The translations under genes and the position numbers were made by a program. A stretch of 45,294 nt of DNA from an uncultured Lysobacteraceae bacterium (GTDB lineage Bacteria > Pseudomonadota > Gammaproteobacteria > Xanthomonadales > Xanthomonadaceae), in contig CADECF010000019.1 in the NCBI GenBank assembly GCA_902825775.1, forward strand, positions 1 to 45,294. The letters are read 5' to 3'. Positions 1 to 8,420 of this stretch are shown here, one piece after another. The first letter of the stretch is position 1; every line of letters starts with the position of its first letter. The notes under the pieces were generated by a model. That model was not told where the DNA came from, ran no database searches, and worked only from the letters and a program-made list of their open reading frames with translations.

Positions 1-373
1 CATGCCGCCCAAGCTGCTCAGCGACGACGGCAAGCATGTGGTGATCCGGCCGCTGGCCTACGCGAGCGAGGCCGATATCGCCGAGTATGCCGACGCGAAG
101 GCGTTCCCGATCATTCCCTGCAACCTGTGCGGCTCGCAGGAGAATCTGCAACGCAAGCAGGTCAAGCGGATGCTGGAAGCTTGGGAGATGGAAACCCCGG
201 GGCGGATCGATCAGATCGCGCGGGCGCTGGGCGACATACGTCCGTCGCAGTTGAGCGATCCGAAGTTGTTCGATTTCCTGGCGCTGGGGCGGGATGGCGT
301 CGCGGCCCTGCCGGATGCGCATGCGTGGCTGGCGGGTGAGCCGCATAGCGGCGCCGATAACGACGAAGCCTGA
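1..373 (+). CDS. ttcA: tRNA 2-thiocytidine(32) synthetase TtcA, C-terminal part
   Basis: TtcA thiolates cytidine 32 of certain tRNAs in the cytosol, using ATP and an iron-sulfur cluster. Only the last ~123 residues are inside the window. The 5' part, with the PP-loop ATP site, lies upstream, and the in-frame ATG at position 2 is an internal Met of the conserved [12 protein letters not shown] stretch rather than the start. The visible part carries the family hallmark [17 protein letters not shown], including a CxxC pair (local residues 40 and 43), followed by the WE...PGRI helix. E. coli TtcA is 311 residues, so about 60% is missing. It stops with TGA at 371-373 and is followed by palindromic repeats. 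Identification is secure; only the gene's extent is unknown. Confidence 0.95.
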   Translation, partial: MPPKLLSDDGKHVVIRPLAYASEADIAEYADAKAFPIIPCNLCGSQENLQRKQVKRMLEAWEMETPGRIDQIARALGDIRPSQLSDPKLFDFLALGRDGVAALPDAHAWLAGEPHSGADNDEA

Positions 374-388
374 TGATTGCTTTAGTAG

Positions 389-549
389 CCGTCATTCCCG
401 CGAAGGCGGGAACCCAGTGACTTTTACGTTCCACCAGATCGCTTCGAAGCCATCTGTAGTATCGCGCGCCCTCACCCAACCCTCTCCCGCAAGCGGGAGA
501 GGGCTAGAAAGCAACGTCGCTGGATCCCGGCTTTCGCCGGGATGACGGC
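389..549. repeat. Pair of inverted palindromic repeats flanking a CTCTCCC palindrome
   Basis: Two copies of a ~32-base palindromic unit face each other. The first (389-421) contains GTCATTCCCGCGAAGGCGGG and the second (519-549) contains the opposite orientation, ending CGCCGGGATGACGGC. Between them, at 470-506, lies a second palindrome, CTCTCCCGCAAGCGGGAGAG, preceded by CCCTCACCCAAC. The same family recurs at 28470-28503 and 38692-38795. It fills the ttcA-rdgC gap. Such paired units fold into long hairpins in RNA and may end transcription or protect mRNA ends. That role is inferred. Confidence 0.85.
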
Positions 550-578
550 CTACAACATTCACTCATAACGGACCTTCG

Positions 579-1484
579 ATGTTCTTCAGAAACCTGACCC
601 TGTTCCGCTTCCCTACTTCGCTCGACCTTTCCGAACTCGACACGCACCTGGCCGACGTGCAGCTGAAACCGGTCGGCCCCATGGACCTGTCCTCGCGCGG
701 CTTCGTGTCGCCGTTCGGCCGCGACGCGGAGGCGCTGTCGCACCGCATCGACGACGCCATCTGGCTGACCGTGGGCGGCGAGGACAAGCTGCTGCCGGCG
801 GCGGTGGTCAACGATCTGCTCGGCAAGAAGTTGGCCGACATCGAGGAGAAGGAAGGCCGCAAACTCGGCGGGCGCGCGCGCAAGCGGCTGAAGGAAGACC
901 TGGTCGCGGAACTGCTTCCGCGCGCCTTCGTCCGGCCTACGCGCACCGATGCGATGCTGGACCTCGAGCATGGCCTGTGCATCGTCGATACGTCTTCGCG
1001 CAAGAACGCCGAGACGGTGGTGTCGGAGATCCGCCACGCGCTGGGCAGCTTTCCGGCATTGCCGCTGAACGCGGAAGTAGCGCCGCGCAGCGTGCTGACC
1101 GGCTGGATCGCCGGCGAAAGGTTGCCGGATGGGCTGTCGCTGGGCGACGAGTGCGAACTGAAAGACGCCGCCGAGCACGGCGCGATCGTCAAATGCCAGC
1201 ATCAGGAACTGCAGGGCGACGAGATCGCCAAGCATCTGGAGGCCGGCAAGCAGGTCACGCGCCTCGCGCTGACGCTGGACGATCATGTGTCGTTCGTGCT
1301 CGGCGAGGATCTGGTGATCCGCAAGCTGAAATTCCTGGACGGCGCGGTCGACCAGCTCGAAAGCACCGAACGCGAGGACATCCGCGCCGAGCTCGATGCG
1401 CGTTTCGCGCTGATGGCAGGCGAACTGAAGCGGCTGTTCGCAGTACTGGAGCCGGCGTTGAAGCTGAGCCGCGCCGAAAACTGA
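579..1484 (+). CDS. rdgC: Recombination-associated protein RdgC
   Basis: RdgC is a nucleoid-associated, ring-forming DNA-binding protein that limits RecA-mediated recombination and is needed when replication restart is impaired. The product is 301 residues, against 303 in E. coli, and shows the typical start MFFRNLTLFRFP, the GFVSPFGRDAEALSHR block and the Lys/Arg/Glu-rich middle around residues 85-115. The ATG at 579 gives the canonical N-terminus. The gene stands alone between two repeat-filled gaps, so it is probably transcribed by itself. I see nothing unusual in the sequence. Confidence 0.95.
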   Translation: MFFRNLTLFRFPTSLDLSELDTHLADVQLKPVGPMDLSSRGFVSPFGRDAEALSHRIDDAIWLTVGGEDKLLPAAVVNDLLGKKLADIEEKEGRKLGGRARKRLKEDLVAELLPRAFVRPTRTDAMLDLEHGLCIVDTSSRKNAETVVSEIRHALGSFPALPLNAEVAPRSVLTGWIAGERLPDGLSLGDECELKDAAEHGAIVKCQHQELQGDEIAKHLEAGKQVTRLALTLDDHVSFVLGEDLVIRKLKFLDGAVDQLESTEREDIRAELDARFALMAGELKRLFAVLEPALKLSRAEN

Positions 1485-1497
1485 ATGCGCTACCGCC

Positions 1498-1529
1498 TTG
1501 TAGAGCGGGGCTTGCTCCGCTGCTTTTTT
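1498..1529. repeat. TAGAGCGG...CCGCTGCT palindromic repeat, single copy
   Basis: A short imperfect palindrome reads TGTAGAGCGGGGCTTGCTCC and continues to a T-run, right after the rdgC stop codon. The hairpin GAGCGGGGC/GCTCCGC followed by six T residues (1523-1529) could act as an intrinsic terminator for rdgC. The same unit occurs three more times at 28385-28417, 28565-28598 and 28719-28751, so it is a dispersed repeat that may have been co-opted. Confidence 0.75.
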
Positions 1530-1550
1530 CGGCTTGTGGGAGCGGCTTTT

Positions 1551-1630
1551 GTGGGAGCGGCTTCAGCCGCGAGCTTTTTTAGTGTGATCGCGTCGATATC
1601 GAAAAGCTCGCGGCTGAAGCCGCTCCCACA
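1551..1630. repeat. REP-type inverted repeat, copy 1 of 5
   Basis: GTGGGAGCGGCTTCAGCCGC at 1551 is mirrored by its reverse complement ending at 1630, around a ~25-base spacer. A partial extra copy (GTGGGAGCGGCTTTT) precedes it at 1536 and degenerate fragments trail to about 1690. The same element appears at 3291, 5237, 17291 and 42992, always between genes. It resembles REP/BIME units that are mobilised by REP-associated tyrosine transposases. No such transposase lies in this window. Confidence 0.9.
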
Positions 1631-1719
1631 AAAAGCCACTCCCATAAAGCCGCTGCGACGAAAGCCCTCCTACAAAGAAAGCCGGTGCTTCGTTCATCGG
1701 CTGCGGTTACGATATCCAC

Positions 1720-2496
1720 ATGCCTTCCCTGTTCCGCCTGATCGCGCCCAAGCCCCGGCCCACGCGCGACACGCTGTCGGTGCTACTGCCCGACGGCCGC
1801 AATGTCGACATCACGCGCGTGCGCGATCCGCGCGCGCGCCGGCTGCGCCTGTCGGTAGACGAGCGCGGGGCGCGGCTAAGCCTGCCGCTGCGCGCGAGCC
1901 TGGTCTCGGGCGACCGCTTCGTCGCCGAACACGGCGACTGGCTGGCGCGGCAGATCGACCATTTCGCGATGGATGCCGTACCGCGCCTGGCACGCGGCGA
2001 AACGGCGGCGCTGCCGCTGCGCGGCGCGCAGATCCCGCTGCGCTGGACCGAAGGCCGTTACGCGCGCCTGAGCGAAGACGAACACGGCCTGCTGTTCGCC
2101 CTGCCCGCGCGCGGCGGCGACACGGCGATGCGGCGCACGCTGCGCGATTTCTACGAGGCGCAGGGCCGGGCCGATCTGGGCCGGTGGCTACCCCAATACG
2201 TGCCGGGCTTGCCGCGCGCGCCGTCGCGCGTCACGTTCAAGGTGATGTCTTCGCAGTGGGGTTCGCTGAGTCCGGACGGCGTGATGGTGCTGGATCTGGC
2301 CTTGGTGCTGGGCCAGCCATCGGCCTTCGAATACGTGCTGGTGCACGAGCTTTGCCATTTGATCCACGCCGATCATTCGCGCGCGTTCTGGCGCGAGGTG
2401 GAGCGCCGCTTCCCGGCATGGCGCGAGCAACGCGGCTACTTCCATGACGAAGGCCGCCGCCTGAAGGCCGGCTTGCGCGGGCTGCTGTCCGCTTGA
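1720..2496 (+). CDS. YgjP/SprT-like zinc metallopeptidase (DUF45/M48-type)
   Basis: The product is a 258-residue cytosolic protein of the YgjP-like metallopeptidase family. Near the C-terminus it carries the zinc motif HELCHLIHADHSRAFW: H209-E210-x-x-H213 supplies two ligands and the catalytic Glu, and H219 in the family-typical H-S-x-x-F-W block is the probable third ligand. The segment SSQWGSLSPDG at 177-187 just before it is also conserved. There is no signal peptide. The physiological substrate of this family is not firmly known. Its relatives are implicated in protein turnover or DNA-protein crosslink proteolysis, but I would not assign that role here. It is preceded by REP-derived sequence and followed by an unrelated gene, with no clear operon. 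Confidence 0.85.
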   Translation: MPSLFRLIAPKPRPTRDTLSVLLPDGRNVDITRVRDPRARRLRLSVDERGARLSLPLRASLVSGDRFVAEHGDWLARQIDHFAMDAVPRLARGETAALPLRGAQIPLRWTEGRYARLSEDEHGLLFALPARGGDTAMRRTLRDFYEAQGRADLGRWLPQYVPGLPRAPSRVTFKVMSSQWGSLSPDGVMVLDLALVLGQPSAFEYVLVHELCHLIHADHSRAFWREVERRFPAWREQRGYFHDEGRRLKAGLRGLLSA

Positions 2497-2547
2497 GCGC
2501 GTTGCCCGCGTTGTCCTGAAATCTGCGGTCGATACGATAGGGATTGC

Positions 2548-3264
2548 ATGCGGATCACGATGCGGTCATCCACGACGATGAAGCGCAGTCTGCTGGGCGG
2601 TTGCCTGGGCGTTGCGCTGTTGGCGGCGCTGGGGTTCGGCCTGCTGATCGCGGCGATCGTCTATTACACGAGCACCAAGGTGGAGCAGACCGTGCCGCCG
2701 CCGGGCGATCCGCGCCGCTTCGATCCGGTGGCCAGTTATCCGGCCGTAGCCGCCTTCGCCGGTACCGACGTGCGCCTGTCCAAGATCACCGCCCGTTTCG
2801 TGCGCAGCGACGGCACCTTGGACCTGGAAGCCGATTATCGGCCTTCGCCGAACGCGCAATACCGCTTCGTGCGCGAGGTGCCCGCGCCCGCCGACGCGCC
2901 GCCGATCGGCGCGGGCAGCAGCGCGGACGGACGCTGGTACGAGCAAGTGCAAGTGGAAGTGTCGCGGCCCTGGGAATTCCGCTCGGTGCGCAGGATCGGC
3001 GGCGGGGGCGGCGCGTCGTACCAATATTTCAATCGCGGCATGCAGCGCAAGGCGGAAGCGCCGACCGGCCGCGCGCCGACCGCCGCCGCGCCGGCGCCGG
3101 CTTGCGCGTTCCAACGTTTGTGGGCCGATGCGATCGCGCGCGGCGCGCCTGCGGCGGCAGTGGCGGTGATCGAATACGACGTCGACGGTTACGAATTCCG
3201 GATCGACGCGCTTAGGTTCGTGATGCGCTTCGATCCGGACTGCAATCCCGCATCTGTGCGCTGA
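2548..3264 (+). CDS. Hypothetical membrane-anchored protein
   Basis: This is an unrecognised 238-residue protein. After a basic start (MRITMRSSTTMKRS) comes one long hydrophobic segment at about residues 14-40. The rest is polar, rich in Pro, Ala and Arg, and would lie outside the inner membrane. An AGGG box at 2539-2542 favours the ATG at 2548; the ATG at 2578 would give a more compact signal anchor (MKRSLLGG) and is a real alternative. A glycine run (GGGGGAS) and a Pro/Ala linker (EAPTGRAPTAAAPAPA) divide the outer part. Codon use matches the neighbours, which supports a real gene, but I assign no function. Confidence 0.7.
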   Translation: MRITMRSSTTMKRSLLGGCLGVALLAALGFGLLIAAIVYYTSTKVEQTVPPPGDPRRFDPVASYPAVAAFAGTDVRLSKITARFVRSDGTLDLEADYRPSPNAQYRFVREVPAPADAPPIGAGSSADGRWYEQVQVEVSRPWEFRSVRRIGGGGGASYQYFNRGMQRKAEAPTGRAPTAAAPAPACAFQRLWADAIARGAPAAAVAVIEYDVDGYEFRIDALRFVMRFDPDCNPASVR

Positions 3265-3290
3265 TCCGCTTTTTTTGTAGGAGCGGCTTT

Positions 3291-3372
3291 TGTGGGAGCG
3301 GCTTCAGCCGCGAGCTCTTTCCATCCATCGCTGCAACTGCATGAAAAGCTCGCGGCTGAAGCCGCTCCCACA
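3291..3372. repeat. REP-type inverted repeat, copy 2 of 5
   Basis: TGTGGGAGCGGCTTCAGCCG faces its reverse complement, which ends CCGCTCCCACA at 3372. A partial unit (GTAGGAGCGGCTTTT) lies just upstream. It sits between two convergent genes (the hypothetical membrane protein and the alpha/beta hydrolase), where its hairpin could serve as a bidirectional transcription barrier. Confidence 0.9.
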
Positions 3373-3381
3373 AGCGCAGCA

Positions 3382-4224
3382 TCAGGCTTGGAAGAAATCG
3401 CCGATCGCCGCCGCCACGTCCTGCGGCTGCTCCATATGCAGATGGTGCCCGCCGCGCAACACCACCAGTTCGCCGCGCGGCATCAACGCCACGCGCTCGC
3501 GGCGCAGGGCGTCCGGCAGATAGGGTTGCGCCGGGTCGGCGAAAATCGCCCGCGCCGGACATTCGATGCCCTGTACCAGATCGCGGATCTGCGGTTCGGT
3601 CATGCGCGTCATCGTCGGCAGGGTCAGCCGTGGATCGCTCGACCAGACATAACCGCCTTCGACGGCGACCACGCCGCGTTCCACCAATAGCCGCGCCACC
3701 GGCTCGCTGAGTTCGTTGGCTTGCATGCGCGCGCGGATCGCCGGTTCCACATCGGGAAAGATGCGCAGGCGTTTGCCGGGCAATGCGCGCGTGGCCGTCA
3801 CCGCTTCGCGCATGCGCACGACGGTGCGCTCGGGCACTTCGGCCAGCGCGCCCAGCGCTTCGATGAAAACGCCGCGTTCGATCCGCTGCGGACAGCCGGC
3901 CGCGACCAGGCTACCGATGCCGGCGCCCATCGAATGGCCGAGCAAAGCGAAACGATCCCAGCCTAACGCATCGGCGGCATCGAGCACCGAATGCAGCGCG
4001 TAGGCGAACGAATAATCGGCGCCTTGCGCCAGGTGCGCGGAGCGGCCATGGCCGGGCAGATCGATCGCGACCAGGTCCACATCGTCCAGATACGGCGCCA
4101 GCGGCACGAAACTGGCCGCATTGTCGAGCCAGCCATGCAGGGCCAGCACGCGCGGCGCGCCTTCGCGGCCGTTGCGCAGGCCGGCGAGCGTGCCCGCCGG
4201 CGTCTGCAGCGTGAAGTCATGCAT
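3382..4224 (-). CDS. Alpha/beta hydrolase (serine hydrolase-like)
   Basis: This is a 280-residue cytosolic alpha/beta-hydrolase. The nucleophile elbow is GHSMG with Ser98. The oxyanion region is HGWLDNAASF from residue 30. The catalytic His is in the C-terminal GGHHLHMEQP block (around 260-263), a block typical of SERHL-type hydrolases. The acid is probably in the strand near residue 230 (IFADPAQPYLP). The chosen ATG at 4222-4224 overlaps the end of hemH by 8 bases (ATGCATGA), so translation is probably coupled; an ATG 15 bases upstream is possible. Its substrate is unknown. Association with hemH does not by itself suggest a haem role. Confidence 0.88.
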   Translation of the reverse strand: MHDFTLQTPAGTLAGLRNGREGAPRVLALHGWLDNAASFVPLAPYLDDVDLVAIDLPGHGRSAHLAQGADYSFAYALHSVLDAADALGWDRFALLGHSMGAGIGSLVAAGCPQRIERGVFIEALGALAEVPERTVVRMREAVTATRALPGKRLRIFPDVEPAIRARMQANELSEPVARLLVERGVVAVEGGYVWSSDPRLTLPTMTRMTEPQIRDLVQGIECPARAIFADPAQPYLPDALRRERVALMPRGELVVLRGGHHLHMEQPQDVAAAIGDFFQA

Positions 4225-5182
4225 TGCCGGCACTCCCATGACGCAGCGCCAATGCAACGAGCGCATCGACATGCAATGGCGCATCGTTGAGGCAGGGGAT
4301 GTATTGCAGGCGGCCGCCGCGCTCGGCGAAACGCTCGGCGAGCATGATCGCGACTTCTTCCAGCGTCTCCAGGCAATCGACCGCGAAACCGGGGCAGACC
4401 ACGTCGACCGTATCGACGCCACGCGCCGCCAAGTCGTCCAGCGCATCGCGGGTGGCGGGCTGCAGCCAGCGTTCGCGGCCGAAGCGGGATTGGTAGCTCA
4501 AGCTCCATTCGTCCGCAGTCAGGTCCAGCGCCGCGGCGATGGCCTGCGCGCTGGCTTCGCATCGCTGCGGATACGGATCGCCCTGGTCGGCCAGGCGTTG
4601 CGGCAGGCCGTGGAACGAAAACAGCAGATGCTTGCCGAAGCCGTGCGCGGTGCGGTGCGCGCGGATCGATTCGGCGACGGCGGCGACCCAGGCCGGATCG
4701 GTGGCGTAGTCGTCGATTATGTTCAGCTGCAGCCCGGCTCCGGACTTGGCCAGCGCATCGGCGACCGATGCGGTGGTCGTGGTGGAGTATTGCGGGTACA
4801 GCGGCAATACCACGACGCGCTGCATGCCTTCGCGCCGGAACGCCTCCAGCGCAGCGGCGATCGACGGCTGCCCGTAACGCATCGCATGCGCCACGCGCCA
4901 TTGCGGCAGCCGCTGTTGCACGGCCACGGCCAGGCGTTGCGTGTGCACGGCCAGCGGAGAGCCGCCCTGCATCCAGATCTGCGCGTATTTGCGCGCCACT
5001 TTCGGCCCGCGCAACGGCAGGATCGCGAAATGCAGCAGCGGGCACCACAGCCATCGCGTCATCTGTACCACGCGGCGGTCGTGCAGGAACTCGGCCAGAT
5101 AGCGGCGCACGGCGCGCGCCGTCGGCGCATCGGGCGTGCCGAGGTTGACCAACAGCAGGGCGGTGGAGGAAGAGGCTGGCAT
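4217..5182 (-). CDS. hemH: Ferrochelatase HemH
   Basis: Ferrochelatase inserts Fe2+ into protoporphyrin IX, the last step of haem b synthesis, at the cytosolic face of the inner membrane. The 321-residue product matches E. coli HemH (320). It shows the N-terminal LLLVNLGTPDAPT, the PLYPQYS strand, the metal-site motif LLFSFHGLP with His191, and the C-terminal CPGFAVDCLETLEE with Glu272, which corresponds to the conserved catalytic glutamate. The ATG at 5180-5182 gives the usual short N-terminus, whereas an earlier in-frame ATG at 5218 would add 12 atypical residues. It is the first gene of a two-gene minus-strand operon with the overlapping hydrolase, and a REP element lies upstream. Confidence 0.96.
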   Translation of the reverse strand: MPASSSTALLLVNLGTPDAPTARAVRRYLAEFLHDRRVVQMTRWLWCPLLHFAILPLRGPKVARKYAQIWMQGGSPLAVHTQRLAVAVQQRLPQWRVAHAMRYGQPSIAAALEAFRREGMQRVVVLPLYPQYSTTTTASVADALAKSGAGLQLNIIDDYATDPAWVAAVAESIRAHRTAHGFGKHLLFSFHGLPQRLADQGDPYPQRCEASAQAIAAALDLTADEWSLSYQSRFGRERWLQPATRDALDDLAARGVDTVDVVCPGFAVDCLETLEEVAIMLAERFAERGGRLQYIPCLNDAPLHVDALVALALRHGSAGNA

Positions 5183-5236
5183 GCGGACGCTGGCTTCGGG
5201 GCGCGCGCACCTTAGCATGCGGGCTGTTTGGGCTCT

Positions 5237-5307
5237 TGTGGGAGCGGCTTTAGCCGCGAGCTTTTCCGCACGCGCTTGAAAAGTTCGCGGCTAAAGCCGC
5301 TCCCACA
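5237..5307. repeat. REP-type inverted repeat, copy 3 of 5
   Basis: TGTGGGAGCGGCTTTAGCCG (5237 on) is mirrored by CGGCTAAAGCCGCTCCCACA (to 5307). This copy differs from the others by a compensated change (CTTTAG/CTAAAG instead of CTTCAG/CTGAAG), which keeps the stem perfect. It lies between the divergent hemH and SYLF genes. Confidence 0.9.
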
Positions 5308-5410
5308 AATACGCGCCGGGCTCACTCGCGATTCATACCCACGCGACTAGGCTGAACTTCACCTGTATTTTGTTGTCCTTGAGACGACCGCCCGATCGCC
5401 GGAGTTCGAT

Positions 5411-6298
5411 ATGACCCGCTTGTCCCGCCTGCTTCTGCTGATCGCCGCCTGCTTGGCGCCCGCACTCGCCTTCGCCGGCAACGCCGAGGAAGAACGCGCC
5501 CGCAACGCCTTGCGCGTGCTCACCGACATCCAGGCGATCCCCGAATCGGCCATTCCCGACAAACTTCTCGACGAGGCGCGCGCGATCGCCGTCATCCCGG
5601 ACACGATCAAGGCCGGCTTGGTGATCGGCGGCCGTCGCGGCCACGGCGTGCTGGCGGTGAAGAATCCCGACGGGACCTGGTCCAACCCGACCTTCATCAC
5701 GCTCACCGGCGGCAGCATCGGCTTCCAGGCCGGCGTGCAGTCGGCCGACATCGTGCTGGTGTTCCGCAGCGACCGCGGCTTGGAATCGATCGTCAACGGC
5801 AAGTTCACCCTCGGCGCCGATGCCGGCGTCGCCGCCGGCCCGCTGGGCCGCAACGCCTCCACCGCCACCGATGGCGAACTGAAGGCCGAGATATGGTCCT
5901 GGTCGCGCGCGCGCGGCCTGTTCGCCGGCGTGGCCCTGGATGGCGCCGTGCTATCGATGGACGATGCCGCCAATCAGGCGGTGTACGGCAACGGCACCAC
6001 CCCTCGCATGATTTTCGAAGGCCGCGCCAACAATCCGACGGCGGCGAACGCCATCGTCGACTTCCGCGACGGCTTGGAAGAAGCCACCGCCACCGCCCGC
6101 GCACGCCGCGGCACGCAGGGCACGCAAACCGCCTCCGCTGCGGCCACGGCCGCACCCGCCGTCGCACCGGCTACCGATACCGCGCCGACGGCCCCGGCCG
6201 CCGGAGACCCGCAACCCACGCCGTTCGAGCCCGCGCAGGCCGGCGAAGTGCGTACCGAGGCCCTGCCAGAATCTACGCCGCCGCCGGCGAAGCCGTAA
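5411..6298 (+). CDS. Exported SYLF-domain (Ysc84-type) lipid-binding protein
   Basis: This is a 295-residue protein with a clear signal peptide (residues 1-22, cleavage around AFA-GN). A SYLF/DUF500 domain follows, about residues 40-205: GGRRGHGVLAVK, ITLTGGSIGFQAGVQSADIV, VFRSDRGLESIVNGKFTLGAD and AEIWSWSRARGLFAGVALDG are all family-typical. The remainder is an Ala/Pro/Thr-rich disordered tail. SYLF domains bind phosphoinositides in eukaryotes and lipids in bacteria, so a periplasmic or outer-membrane lipid role is plausible but unproven. A GGAG box at 5401-5404 sets the start. A GAACTT element at 5354-5359 resembles a sigma-E -35 box, but the matching -10 is poor. The gene is upstream of tatABC and probably separately expressed. 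Confidence 0.9.
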   Translation: MTRLSRLLLLIAACLAPALAFAGNAEEERARNALRVLTDIQAIPESAIPDKLLDEARAIAVIPDTIKAGLVIGGRRGHGVLAVKNPDGTWSNPTFITLTGGSIGFQAGVQSADIVLVFRSDRGLESIVNGKFTLGADAGVAAGPLGRNASTATDGELKAEIWSWSRARGLFAGVALDGAVLSMDDAANQAVYGNGTTPRMIFEGRANNPTAANAIVDFRDGLEEATATARARRGTQGTQTASAAATAAPAVAPATDTAPTAPAAGDPQPTPFEPAQAGEVRTEALPESTPPPAKP

Positions 6299-6368
6299 CG
6301 GTGAACGGCCGCGGCCGTAACACGAGTGCTGGTATCCTGATCGCCCGTAATCTTTTGGCGAGTTTCCG

Positions 6369-6596
6369 ATGGGTGGTTTAAGCATCTGGCACTGGGTGAT
6401 CGTGCTCGTGATCGTGGTGCTGGTGTTCGGCACCAAGCGCCTGAAGAACGTCGGTAAGGATGTGGGCGAAGCCGTCAAAGGCTTCAAACAAGGCATGAGC
6501 GACGACGACAAGACGCCCGGCCAACTCGGCGACGAATCCAAGCGCAACGAGCAGGCCTCCGAGTCGCAACGCAACGACGACAACGCACCGCGCTGA
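6369..6596 (+). CDS. tatA: Sec-independent translocase subunit TatA
   Basis: TatA oligomerises to form the passage for folded, twin-arginine-signalled proteins across the inner membrane. The 75-residue product has the classic layout: a short N-terminal membrane helix (about residues 5-20), the FGTKRLK hinge with Phe20-Gly21, an amphipathic helix ([16 protein letters not shown]), then an acidic disordered tail. A GGCGAG box at 6357-6362 supports the ATG. The tatB start follows the stop by 30 bases, so tatABC form one operon. Confidence 0.96.
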   Translation: MGGLSIWHWVIVLVIVVLVFGTKRLKNVGKDVGEAVKGFKQGMSDDDKTPGQLGDESKRNEQASESQRNDDNAPR

Positions 6597-6626
6597 TCCG
6601 CGGCGCTCCGGCACACGTCTCCTACC

Positions 6627-6974
6627 ATGTTCGACATCGGTTTCAGCGAGCTGCTGATCATCGCCGTGGTCGCGCTGATCGTGCTCGGCCCCGAACGCTT
6701 GCCCAAAGCCGCGCGCTTCGCCGGCCTGTGGGTGCGCCGCGCGCGCGCGCAATGGCATTCGGTGAAGGACGAACTGGAACGCGACCTGGCCGCCGAAGAA
6801 CTCAAGCGCAACCTGCAGGATACGCAGTCGCTGATGCGCAAGGCCGACCAGGACCTGCGTACCGAAAGCGAACGGCTGCGGCGCGATTTCGAACGTATGC
6901 CGGACGCCGCCGCCGATCGCAGCGACGACGCCGCACCTCCCTCCCCGACCCGCGACGACGATGCAATCCGCTGA
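6627..6974 (+). CDS. tatB: Sec-independent translocase subunit TatB
   Basis: TatB pairs with TatC to form the receptor for twin-arginine signal peptides. The product has the TatB start MFDIGFSELL with the conserved Glu8, a membrane helix, GPERLPKAAR at the hinge, and a long charged amphipathic helix that looks coiled-coil-like to about residue 95. At 115 residues it is shorter than E. coli TatB (171), lacking only the variable tail. The final codons overlap the tatC start by 14 bases, suggesting coupled translation. Confidence 0.96.
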   Translation: MFDIGFSELLIIAVVALIVLGPERLPKAARFAGLWVRRARAQWHSVKDELERDLAAEELKRNLQDTQSLMRKADQDLRTESERLRRDFERMPDAAADRSDDAAPPSPTRDDDAIR

Positions 6975-7722
6975 CGACGACGTACAAGGCCGCCTGCTCG
7001 ATCACCTGATCGAACTGCGCGCGCGGCTGCTGCGCGCGGTGGTCGGCCTGCTGCTGGTGTTCGTCGCGCTGCTGCCGTTCGCCAACCGCCTGTACGGCTG
7101 GCTGGCGCAGCCGCTGCTGGAAAAACTGCCCAAAGGCGGCCAGCTGATCGCCATCGAAGTGGCCTCGCCGTTCTTCGCGCCCTTGAAGCTGGCGTTCTTC
7201 GTGGCCGTGGTCGGTGCGATGCCGTGGCTGCTGTACCAGGTATGGGCTTTCGTCGCCCCGGGCCTGTACCGGCGCGAGAAGAAACTGGCCATGCCGCTAT
7301 TGGCCTCGGCGCTGGTGCTGTTCTACGCCGGTTGCGCGTTCGCCTATTTCATCGTGCTGCCGGCGGTATTCACCTTCCTCAACAAGGTGACGCCCAGCGG
7401 CGTGGCGATGATGACCGACATCAACGCCTATCTGGATTTCGTGCTGGTGATCTTCCTGGCGTTCGGCGCGAGTTTCGAGTTGCCGGTGGCGCTGGTGATC
7501 CTGGTGCTGCTGGGCTGGGTGACGCCGGCGCAGCTGCGCGAGTGGCGCGGCTACGCGATCGTCGGCATCTTCGTGATCGCGGCGATCATCACCCCGCCGG
7601 ATGTGGTATCGCAGCTGCTGCTGGCGATCCCGATGATGCTGCTGTACGAAGCCGGCATCCTCGCCTCGCGCCTGGTCGGGCCGCGCGAAGGCACCGATCC
7701 GGCCGATGCGGGCGATGGCTGA
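6961..7722 (+). CDS. tatC: Sec-independent translocase subunit TatC
   Basis: TatC is the six-helix inner-membrane core of the twin-arginine receptor complex. The 253-residue product starts with the conserved cytosolic segment DDVQGRLLDHLIELRARLLRA, has SPFFAPLKLAFFVAVVGAMPWLLYQ in the first periplasmic region and helix 2, and FGASFELPVAL and ITPPDVVSQLLLAIPMMLLYE in the later helices, all TatC hallmarks. The ATG at 6961 lies inside the last codons of tatB. The downstream RDD gene overlaps its end by 8 bases, so it is probably co-transcribed. Confidence 0.97.
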   Translation: MQSADDDVQGRLLDHLIELRARLLRAVVGLLLVFVALLPFANRLYGWLAQPLLEKLPKGGQLIAIEVASPFFAPLKLAFFVAVVGAMPWLLYQVWAFVAPGLYRREKKLAMPLLASALVLFYAGCAFAYFIVLPAVFTFLNKVTPSGVAMMTDINAYLDFVLVIFLAFGASFELPVALVILVLLGWVTPAQLREWRGYAIVGIFVIAAIITPPDVVSQLLLAIPMMLLYEAGILASRLVGPREGTDPADAGDG

Positions 7723-8416
7723 GGCCGCGCGGCCGGCGGGCTTCTGGCGGCGCTACGCGGCTTGGTCGCTGGACGCGGCGCTCGTCGCGGTGCCGACCTA
7801 TCTGGCGAGTGCGGGCGCGTTTCCGGCGCGTCTGCTGGCATTGCGGTCGGCGGTCTCGCCGCTGGTGAACCTGATCGCGCAACGCCTGACCGATGCGCTG
7901 ATGCAAGGCGGCGATCCGTTGCGGCTGGCGCAGCAGTTGGCGCAGGAGCCACGGCTGCGGTTTGCGATCGACGATGTGATCGCGCGCGTCCATGCACTGC
8001 TTCTGCCGCCACTACTCTGGTTCGTGGTGTTCGCCGCGATCTACTGGATCGCTTTCGAAGCATCGCCGTGGCATGCGACGCCGGGCAAACGCGCGTTGCG
8101 CATCCGGGTCGCCGATCGCGACGGCGCGGCGCCAGGCTGGATTCGCACTGTGTCGCGCCACGCCGCAGGCGCGCTGTCGTGGCTCACCCTCAATCTCGGC
8201 CATGCGCTGGCGGCATGGACGCCGCAGAAGCGCGCGTTGCACGATTTCCTGGCCGGCACGCGCGTGCTGGCCAACGACGGCGCGGACACTGCGCTGCCGG
8301 CATGGGCGAAAGCCTGGATCGCGCTGCAGATCGCGGCGACGCTGTTATGCGCCGCCTGGCTTTACCTGCACCTGCTCGGCACGCTGCAGACCGCAGTCGA
8401 CAGCGCGCTGTATTGA
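7715..8416 (+). CDS. RDD-family membrane protein
   Basis: This is a 233-residue multi-pass membrane protein. It begins with the RDD-type GFWRRYAAWSLDAALV (Arg and Asp in the first helix) and contains ATPGKRALRIRVAD at about 125-140, the conserved loop that follows helix 2 or 3 in this family. Family members are poorly characterised; some act as ion (Na+/H+) antiporters. An ATG nine bases earlier (7706) is also possible. I chose 7715 because it starts nearest the conserved region and has a GCGGG box upstream. It overlaps tatC by 8 bases, placing it at the end of the tat operon. A functional link to Tat is not shown. Confidence 0.85.
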   Translation: MAEAARPAGFWRRYAAWSLDAALVAVPTYLASAGAFPARLLALRSAVSPLVNLIAQRLTDALMQGGDPLRLAQQLAQEPRLRFAIDDVIARVHALLLPPLLWFVVFAAIYWIAFEASPWHATPGKRALRIRVADRDGAAPGWIRTVSRHAAGALSWLTLNLGHALAAWTPQKRALHDFLAGTRVLANDGADTALPAWAKAWIALQIAATLLCAAWLYLHLLGTLQTAVDSALY

Positions 8417-8420
8417 GCGA

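Noticed and set aside
1485-2447. ATG frame overlapping the REP element and the metallopeptidase gene
   Set aside because: It begins inside repeat DNA, overlaps the HExxH gene in another frame and is Arg/Ala-rich throughout.
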